Position numbers and translations under genes: made by a program
Part shown: positions 43,208 through 48,513 of the stretch, piece after piece
Layout of the letters: each line of letters opens with the position of its first letter
How positions within the stretch are numbered: position 1 is the stretch's first letter
The notes under the pieces: generated by a model
Told to the model about the DNA's origin: nothing
The model's input: the letters and a program-made list of their open reading frames with translations, nothing else
The model's database searches: none
Assembly: GCA_947178125.1 (NCBI GenBank)
Contig: CAMWXB010000027.1
Span: 1-48,513 of the forward strand
Length of the DNA stretch: 48,513 nucleotides
From: an uncultured Lachnospiraceae bacterium
Lineage (GTDB): Bacteria; Bacillota; Clostridia; Lachnospirales; Lachnospiraceae
Direction of reading: 5' to 3'

Positions 43208-44077
43208 ATGAGAGAAAAATACAGGATAAAAAAATATGACCAGAGAATAATATATCCTGTTTTATCCATTCTGATTCCATGTATATTAGGGATGATTGGA
43301 ATGATAAGTAAGAATGTTTCCATCGCGATATGGATACAAAATCTTTTGATTATTTTGTTGGCGGCTTTTGTATGTATGTTCGTTTCAAAATATAATTTGA
43401 AATTTCATTACAAAAGGATTCTGTCTGTGTCCGTTTTTTTATTGGGATTAACATTTTTAGGACCGAATGTGGATGGTGTACATCGCTGGTTAAAATTGCC
43501 ATTCTTTACGCTGAATATAGCTGCAATTGTTATGCCGATCACAATCACAGCCTTATATCGGCTGATTGAGGAAAAGCAGTTTGCGATTTCTGTTATAGGG
43601 ATAATCGTGATAGCATTTCTGCTCTGCTTACAGCCAGATGCGTCCCAATTATCGGCATTTGCATTTCCTGTCATTGTTTTGCTGATAAAATCAGGTATTT
43701 CTCCAATAATAAAAGGTAGTTTTTCTGTGATATTATCTTTGTTATCATTAAGATCATGGATTTGTTTAGATACTTTACAACCCGTAAATTATACGGAAGG
43801 TGTATTGACAATGTTACATGATATATCTGTTGTATTGTATATTATAGGAATAGCGGCATTATTTTGGATACCTGTCTATTTTCTGTTCTCCTGTAAAAAG
43901 AAAAACAGAAATATATGTACAGGAATTACAATGTATTATTGGCTGATGATTCTATCTACATTTGCAGGGAATTTTCCCGTGCCTTTTATGGGATACGGCA
44001 TTTCGCCCATATTGGGGTTTACTATTTTTCTGATATGGTTTATTCATGACGAGAAAGAACCATTCCAGTCTGTCTGA
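43208..44077 (+). CDS. Divergent SEDS (FtsW/RodA/SpoVE)-like membrane protein
   Basis: 289 residues, eight or more membrane helices. Three SEDS landmarks appear in order: DGVHRWLKLPFFTLN (cf. NGARRWI), LLCLQPDASQLSAF (cf. LLQPDLG), and FPVPFMGYGISPILGF (cf. PFISYGGSS). It is about 80 residues shorter than FtsW/RodA and the loop with the catalytic Asp could not be found. AT-rich compared with both neighbours. It may be a regulatory or degenerate relative of the peptidoglycan glycosyltransferases. GGGGGA ribosome site. Confidence 0.65.
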   Translation: MREKYRIKKYDQRIIYPVLSILIPCILGMIGMISKNVSIAIWIQNLLIILLAAFVCMFVSKYNLKFHYKRILSVSVFLLGLTFLGPNVDGVHRWLKLPFFTLNIAAIVMPITITALYRLIEEKQFAISVIGIIVIAFLLCLQPDASQLSAFAFPVIVLLIKSGISPIIKGSFSVILSLLSLRSWICLDTLQPVNYTEGVLTMLHDISVVLYIIGIAALFWIPVYFLFSCKKKNRNICTGITMYYWLMILSTFAGNFPVPFMGYGISPILGFTIFLIWFIHDEKEPFQSV

Positions 44078-44247
44078 CCAACCATTGCCATGACCGGATT
44101 GCCATGATCAAAACATATCACTGGAAACGGGAAAAGGGATATCGTATAATAGGGGTTAAGCAAAAGTATCTTTAAGTGGCAGCAGGACAAAGATTGACAA
44201 TATCAGATTGAAAATCTACAGACTGAGAGAAAGGTAAGGTTATTTGT

Positions 44248-45330
44248 ATGACAAAGAAAACTGGTTGTATGGCGTTATTGGGATTGACTATATTGGTTAT
44301 CGGAGGGTGCGGTCAGAAGGAAAACAATGCAGGGGCAGCAAATGACGTTGACTTAGTGGAGATTTCTTCCGACAGCGGTGAGGTGGCCGGCAATGTGCCC
44401 GAAACCGTATATGAGGAACCGCTGGTGATAGAACTCCATCCGGTATCGGAAGAGGGAGAGTCTCTGCTCATAAAACCATGTGGGTATTCATGGAACTGGC
44501 CGGTGGACGCTGAACAGATGGCAGCAGCAATCGCTGACGGTCCGACGCCCACGTCGGAAGGTACCCATTGGGACACTTTGATGCTTCCGGAAAACAGAGA
44601 AGGGACATCCGAATATATATTGACCATGGAGGTCATCCCCGATGAACTCGGCATCAACGCGTGGGAACTGACAGATATCGGAAACAACGATGCTGAGGGC
44701 GAGCGGATTGCCGTGTATCAAAAAGCGGAAATTGCGCCGGAAAATTTTGCTATTTCTCTGCAAGCCGGAAAAATCTATGAGATTTATATGGTGTGGGATG
44801 AGGAAAACGTTAGTGAGAACGGCTGCTTTGGCGCGGCATATTATGTTTTTATGACAGCGTGTCCCGTGCAGCCGGACGTTGAGGATACTGCCGATGGATT
44901 GACTGAAACGGTCGAAGAACAGACAGAATTTCCGGAAGCGACCTTCGGAGAGGTTTATACGGGAGAAGTCAGTTCCATTGATGGCGTGACGATGACAGTG
45001 ACAGATGTGACATCCGAGGGGGCCGGCCTGGAAATTCTGAATCAGTCAGATAAAGAAATTACATTTGGCGATGATTACGAGCTGCAGACATTACAGGACG
45101 GAAGCTGGTATCGGGTTGATTATATTATTGATAACTGGGCGTTTAACTCGATTGGATATGAGACTGGGCCGGAAAGTGCGAAGGTCAGCCCGCTTTGTCT
45201 GGAAGTGAAATGGACTTATTTTCATGGCATTCTGCCGGAAGGACATTACCGCATTACCAAAACGGCGGATGTGCGGGAAAACAATGATTCTGTGCAGTAT
45301 TGTCTGGCTGCGGAATTTGACGTGAAGTGA
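44248..45330 (+). CDS. Lipoprotein with a C-terminal bacterial Ig-like domain
   Basis: 360 residues. Signal peptide with lipobox VIGGC, lipidated Cys21. After an acidic linker, a first domain (about 50-205) precedes a C-terminal Ig-like domain (about 235-355) with VTSEGAGLEILNQSDKEITFG and HGILPEGHYRITK, in the style of Big_14 domains. It is exported and anchored to the outer face. GAGAAAGG ribosome site; a TATAAT at 44145 may be its -10 but the -35 is poor. Role unknown. Confidence 0.8.
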   Translation: MTKKTGCMALLGLTILVIGGCGQKENNAGAANDVDLVEISSDSGEVAGNVPETVYEEPLVIELHPVSEEGESLLIKPCGYSWNWPVDAEQMAAAIADGPTPTSEGTHWDTLMLPENREGTSEYILTMEVIPDELGINAWELTDIGNNDAEGERIAVYQKAEIAPENFAISLQAGKIYEIYMVWDEENVSENGCFGAAYYVFMTACPVQPDVEDTADGLTETVEEQTEFPEATFGEVYTGEVSSIDGVTMTVTDVTSEGAGLEILNQSDKEITFGDDYELQTLQDGSWYRVDYIIDNWAFNSIGYETGPESAKVSPLCLEVKWTYFHGILPEGHYRITKTADVRENNDSVQYCLAAEFDVK

Positions 45331-45333
45331 AAT

Positions 45334-45476
45334 ACCTCGCAGCAAGCCACGGGGCATTCCACCCTCGCGGCAGTCGCCAACTGCCCATGTAAACATGGCC
45401 GCTTGGCTCGTTGCCCGCGGAAATAAAGCATAAACGCATGCTTTCCTTCATACAATGTGAAAATAGATGTATGAAG
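45334..45476. other. Branched hairpin cluster between lipoprotein and ferritin-like genes
   Basis: GGCAGT (45369-45374) with ACTGCC (45380-45385); CATGT (45386-45390) with ACATG (45393-45397); AAAGCAT (45425-45431) with ATGCTTT (45438-45444); CTTCATACA (45446-45454) with TGTATGAAG (45468-45476). The first two are enclosed by an imperfect arm (AGCAAGCCA near 45341 with TGGCTCGTTG near 45404). Confidence 0.6.
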
Positions 45477-45487
45477 AGGTTGTATTT

Positions 45488-46030
45488 ATGGATGTAAAAT
45501 GTATAGAGGATACATGCAGTTTCAAAGATGTCAGGCCGGTCATGGTGGATCTGCCTTATCCGCCGATGCGGGTAAGCGGAAAAAATCTGTCTTATGCGGA
45601 TCTGCTCCGCACTGATTATTGTGGCGCAGTGTCAGAAATGAGCGCGATAACCCAGTATATCAATAATGAAAACCGACTGGCCAGTCAGAAATGCCCGATG
45701 GCCCAGGCATTGTTGGGAATGGCGATTTCTGAGATGATACATCTTCAAAAGCTGGGTGAGCTGATCATCCTGCTGGGCGGTGATATTGGGTTTTCTGCAA
45801 AAGGGCGTAACGGGAGAGCAGCGTTGTGGTCGCCGTCTTGTCTGAATATTCCAGCGGAGTGCTGCAAAATGCTGGAGGCCGATATGGAAGCCGAGAAAGC
45901 GGCCATCAATCAGTATGAAATGCACATTTCCTGGATAGAGGATGAATATGTCAATGCGGTCCTGCGGAGAATCATTCAGGATGAAGAATATCATATCATG
46001 ATGCTCAAGGCGCTTCAGAAGGAAATATAA
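45488..46030 (+). CDS. Ferritin-like di-iron protein
   Basis: 180 residues from MDVKCIEDTCSF; AGAGG lies upstream. A four-helix-bundle pattern with two ExxH motifs is visible: YCGAVSEMSAITQY, then AISEMIHLQKLG, DMEAEKAAINQY and DEEYHIMMLKAL. These are the ligand positions of ferritin-like/rubrerythrin-type di-iron sites. No rubredoxin domain, so it is not a full rubrerythrin. It may act in oxygen or peroxide defence or as a spore-coat-type protein; the sequence does not decide. Confidence 0.75.
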   Translation: MDVKCIEDTCSFKDVRPVMVDLPYPPMRVSGKNLSYADLLRTDYCGAVSEMSAITQYINNENRLASQKCPMAQALLGMAISEMIHLQKLGELIILLGGDIGFSAKGRNGRAALWSPSCLNIPAECCKMLEADMEAEKAAINQYEMHISWIEDEYVNAVLRRIIQDEEYHIMMLKALQKEI

Positions 46031-46039
46031 GAGGACCGT

Positions 46040-46078
46040 CAGTTCAACCGCCATCCGGGCCGTACAGCGGTTGAACTG
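46040..46078. terminator. 12-bp hairpin after the ferritin-like gene
   Basis: CAGTTCAACCGC (46040-46051) is exactly complementary to 46067-46078, 15-base loop, 10 bases past the stop. No T-tract follows on the plus strand, so termination is uncertain. It contains TTCAACCGC, also present in the repeats at 4484 and 11334. Confidence 0.5.
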
Positions 46079-46158
46079 GCAACAAAAAAAGTGTATTTTA
46101 CAACATACTGTTACAGGAAAAAAGCCGTTGTTCCGATATACATAAGAAGAGAGGTTGT

Positions 46159-46896
46159 ATGATGATGCGGATTGCGGTATGTGATGATGAGAAAGAAGTG
46201 CGGATGCTTCTTAGCGGTAAAATAAGGAAGTTGTACCCGGAAATGGATATTTTCTGTTATGGTTCAGGAGAAGAACTGCTCCGGTCAACGGAATCGTTCG
46301 ATATTTTATTTCTGGATATCCAGATGGCAGGACAGAACGGCATGGAGACAGCGGCCAGGCTGCGGAAGAAGGACAGGAATGTGATACTGGTTTTCATAAC
46401 GGCGCTGGAAGAATATGTGTTTCAGGCATTTGATGTAGGGGCTTTCCATTATCTGGTAAAGCCCTTTATGGATGAAAAATTCGAAACAGTGCTCGCGGCG
46501 GCGGTGGAGCAATGCCGGAACCGGGCCGGTCTGGAAAATGGACAGGCGGCGGGGCAGGAAGAACGTTCTATTGTCGTTAAAACGGGGGGAATCAGCACCA
46601 GGATTCCGGTCAAAGATATCATCTATGCGGAAGTCTTTAACCGGAAGGTCATGATACACAGCATCCATGGCGATATTGAATATTACGGAAAACTGTCCGA
46701 TTTGGAAAAACAGCTCGGGGAGGATTTTTTTCGTGCTCACAGGGCTAATCTTGTCCATTTCAAATATGTGGAAAAGTACAACGTTTCTGAAATCTGGCTG
46801 GAAAAGGGACGTGCTCTTATGGCGAAACAGAACTATGCGGAATTTGTAAAAAGATATATGCGGTATAATCAGCGGAAAGGAAGTAGTTCCCTGTAA
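46159..46896 (+). CDS. LytTR-family response regulator (second system)
   Basis: 245 residues. Receiver with Asp9-Asp10 and phospho-acceptor Asp53 in ILFLDIQMAGQNG, then a LytTR DNA-binding domain from about residue 135 with RIPVKDIIYAEVFNRKVMIH and FFRAHRANLVHFKYVEKY. Three consecutive ATG codons offer starts; AGAGAGG suits any. It is 25 bases upstream of its kinase. AgrA/VirR-like; targets probably lie beyond the right edge. Confidence 0.92.
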   Translation: MMMRIAVCDDEKEVRMLLSGKIRKLYPEMDIFCYGSGEELLRSTESFDILFLDIQMAGQNGMETAARLRKKDRNVILVFITALEEYVFQAFDVGAFHYLVKPFMDEKFETVLAAAVEQCRNRAGLENGQAAGQEERSIVVKTGGISTRIPVKDIIYAEVFNRKVMIHSIHGDIEYYGKLSDLEKQLGEDFFRAHRANLVHFKYVEKYNVSEIWLEKGRALMAKQNYAEFVKRYMRYNQRKGSSSL

Positions 46897-46921
46897 TGAG
46901 AGATGACAGGGGCATTGTGAT

Positions 46922-48310
46922 ATGGAAATCTATTGGGATTTGGCTGCATGGTTTTCTCGGATAGCGACGATTACCATTTCCGGCATCTTATTCTGTCGTT
47001 TCATAAATCCTTTTTTACGGCATAAAACTTTGAGACATAAATGGAATGTTTGGATGATCGGATTGGTCTATATCTTTACGATGCTCTTTTTAGCCGTCAT
47101 TCCTTTTGAGATGTACGGAATGACTGCGTATGCGATTGGGATTCTGGCCTTTTTCCTGGCAGTTTACTGGTATGACCGTAGAAATCTGGAACAGAAGTTG
47201 TTTCTGATGTTCCTCCTGTATCTGGTCAATTGGATCTCTTATGGGATTGCGCTGCTGCCAAGAGAGATTTTGTTCCGGTATGTAATATTTTCGAATGCCG
47301 TCATTAGATTGACTACTCAAGTCTATTTTTTCATTTATCTTTTGACAGAAGTTATTTTTATTCTGTGTGATTATTTCGTGACGCGGCTTTTGCTTGGCGT
47401 GCTTGACCGCATTTATCTTTATAAACAGGAAAATATGACCAGGAAAGAACTGGGACTGATGCTTGCCATACCGTTATCGGGAATTATCGGCTATGTTTCT
47501 TTTACTTTTTTCTCCAATATTTATGAATCGGATACCAAATGGTATATTCAGGATGTCCATTCGTCCTATCAGTGGGTCATCGGTCTGTATCAGGCGATAG
47601 CCTATGGCGCCGTTGTAGCGGCAGTCGTTCTGTATCAGGACATGAAGAAAAATCATCGGCGGGAAAAAGAAAACGCGGTGCTGGCCGGTCAGCTGGAAAG
47701 TCTGGAGAAACATATTTCGGAAGTAGAAGCGCTTTATCAGAATATCAAAGGAATGCGGCATGACCTGGGAAATCACATTATGATACTGGAAAATCTCTGC
47801 CAGGAAGGAGAACAACGGGAAGCCATCGGATATCTCAAAGAGATGAAGGAACAGTTTTACGAAGCGGAAACGGAGATTAAAAGCGGCAATCCCGTTACCG
47901 ATATCCTTTTGACGGAAAGAAAAAGGGAAGCAGAGGACAGGGGGATTTCCTTTCAGTGCGATTTCCATTATCCCGAAGGAGCGTCTGTCAACGCTTTTGA
48001 TGTCAGCATTATTCTGTACAATGCGCTGAACAATGCGATAGAAGGTGCGGAAGGATGTGAGAAGCCTTTTATCCGCCTTTTTTCATACCAGGAAAAGAAT
48101 GCCCTTATGATGGAAATTGCGAACAGCCTGAAAGAACGGGTCATAATAGAGGAAGAAAACGACCTTCCGTTGACCACAAAGGACAATAAGGAAGAGCACG
48201 GTTATGGGTTAGTTAATATCCGCAGGGTAGCGCAGAAATACTTCGGGGATATCGCAATAGAGCAGAGGGATGGGATGTTTGTGCTGCATATCATGTTGAT
48301 GCTAGTGTGA
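46922..48310 (+). CDS. GHKL sensor kinase, AgrC-like (second system)
   Basis: 462 residues. About six to seven membrane helices occupy residues 1-240, then a coiled coil and the phospho-acceptor in MRHDLGNHIMILENL. The GHKL ATPase domain has the N box YNALNNAIEGAEG and the G box HGYGLVNIRRVAQKYFG. Membrane part typical of peptide-sensing kinases. A four-way hairpin cluster starts 2 bases after its stop. Confidence 0.9.
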   Translation: MEIYWDLAAWFSRIATITISGILFCRFINPFLRHKTLRHKWNVWMIGLVYIFTMLFLAVIPFEMYGMTAYAIGILAFFLAVYWYDRRNLEQKLFLMFLLYLVNWISYGIALLPREILFRYVIFSNAVIRLTTQVYFFIYLLTEVIFILCDYFVTRLLLGVLDRIYLYKQENMTRKELGLMLAIPLSGIIGYVSFTFFSNIYESDTKWYIQDVHSSYQWVIGLYQAIAYGAVVAAVVLYQDMKKNHRREKENAVLAGQLESLEKHISEVEALYQNIKGMRHDLGNHIMILENLCQEGEQREAIGYLKEMKEQFYEAETEIKSGNPVTDILLTERKREAEDRGISFQCDFHYPEGASVNAFDVSIILYNALNNAIEGAEGCEKPFIRLFSYQEKNALMMEIANSLKERVIIEEENDLPLTTKDNKEEHGYGLVNIRRVAQKYFGDIAIEQRDGMFVLHIMLMLV

Positions 48311-48312
48311 AG

Positions 48313-48412
48313 AGAAGTTCTGACTTGCGGAGCAAGTCTTGCTCATACAGCTAAAGCCTGGTCCCCAGGCTTGGCTGTTTCACAAAGTCAGCGTAGCTGA
48401 CTTGGAACTTCT
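48313..48412. other. Cloverleaf-like four-way inverted-repeat junction
   Basis: AGAAGTTC (48313-48320) pairs with GAACTTCT (48405-48412). Enclosed are three hairpins: GACTTGC-GGA-GCAAGTC (48322-48338), ACAGC..AGCCTGG..CCAGGCT..GCTGT (48347-48378) and AAGTCAGC-GTA-GCTGACTT (48385-48403). It is not a tRNA: there is no T-loop or CCA-arm consensus. Confidence 0.85.
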
Positions 48413-48420
48413 ATGGATAT

Positions 48421-48470
48421 GCAAAGCTAATCTTTCTCACAAGGCGAACAAGTTCGCCTCCGTGAATTGC
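48421..48470. other. Further hairpin at the right edge
   Basis: AGGCGAAC-AA-GTTCGCCT (48442-48459) inside TCAC/GTGA and GCAA/TTGC arms. The last 43 bases of the window show nothing recognisable. Confidence 0.6.
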
Positions 48471-48513
48471 AAACCGAGATTCCCGTCCAAGGGGGAAAGT
48501 GGAATACAAACTG

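Noticed and set aside
48313..48412. tRNA gene
   Set aside because: The cloverleaf topology lacks the T-arm GTTCGANTC, D-loop GG and a 7-base anticodon loop.

Overview
The window looks like the chromosome of an anaerobic, low-to-medium GC Gram-positive of the Clostridia, most probably a butyrate-producing Lachnospiraceae member. The evidence is a thl-crt-hbd-bcd-etfB-etfA cluster in the gene order known from that family, strong AGGAGG-type ribosome binding sites, LytTR/GHKL two-component systems, a BlaI/M56 pair, and a CprABC-like peptide-resistance transporter with its two-component system. No rRNA, tRNA, CRISPR array or complete insertion sequence was recognised.

Layout. (1) 1-2.5 kb: the AT-rich end of a surface-polysaccharide locus, with a polymerase/ligase cut by the window edge and a flippase. 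(2) 2.5-3.1 kb: a decayed Rpn-type nuclease remnant. (3) 3.2-9.4 kb: the butyryl-CoA operon, which converts two acetyl-CoA to butyryl-CoA with the ETF/Bcd pair; it has a recognisable promoter and terminator. (4) 9.4-11.8 kb: an intact Rpn/PD-(D/E)XK nuclease translationally coupled to an orphan ABC ATPase, followed by a broken second copy of the nuclease joined to an unrelated gene fragment. (5) 11.9-16.6 kb, minus strand: an OmpR/HisKA two-component system and a LanFEG/CprABC-type exporter plus a YxeA-like protein; the exporter promoter carries four direct repeats with an exact 11-bp period. (6) 16.8-19.8 kb: three co-directional genes of unknown function, the first with a PPC-like beta domain but no signal peptide. 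(7) 19.8-25.3 kb, minus strand: a LytTR/GHKL system and a separately transcribed MacB/FtsX-type ABC transporter, with a divergent MATE exporter.

(8) 26.8-33.2 kb: a BlaI-type repressor and M56 sensor-protease pair under a perfect-consensus promoter embedded in five operator-like palindromes. It is followed by a membrane-anchored protein and two ABC-2 permeases with no ATPase of their own. (9) 33.3-38.6 kb: a YbaK-type deacylase, MtnA, a 72-residue orphan flanked by hairpin clusters, and a GH2 beta-galactosidase. (10) 38.6-41.6 kb: a zinc-ribbon membrane protein, an AraC regulator, a Cys-rich DUF3795-like protein, a small conserved-looking protein and a secreted His/Cys-rich protein. (11) 41.7-48.5 kb: a 229-bp element with 49-bp perfect inverted arms, a lipoprotein-like protein that has lost its lipobox cysteine, a divergent SEDS (FtsW/RodA)-like membrane protein, a true lipoprotein, a ferritin-like protein and a second LytTR/GHKL system.

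The most unexpected pattern is intergenic. Trains of back-to-back near-perfect hairpins of unrelated sequence abut the stop codons of many genes (about 2.48, 33.2, 34.9, 35.3, 45.3 and 48.3 kb), including a cloverleaf-like four-way junction at 48313-48412. All functional calls come from motif recognition by eye; no database search was run.
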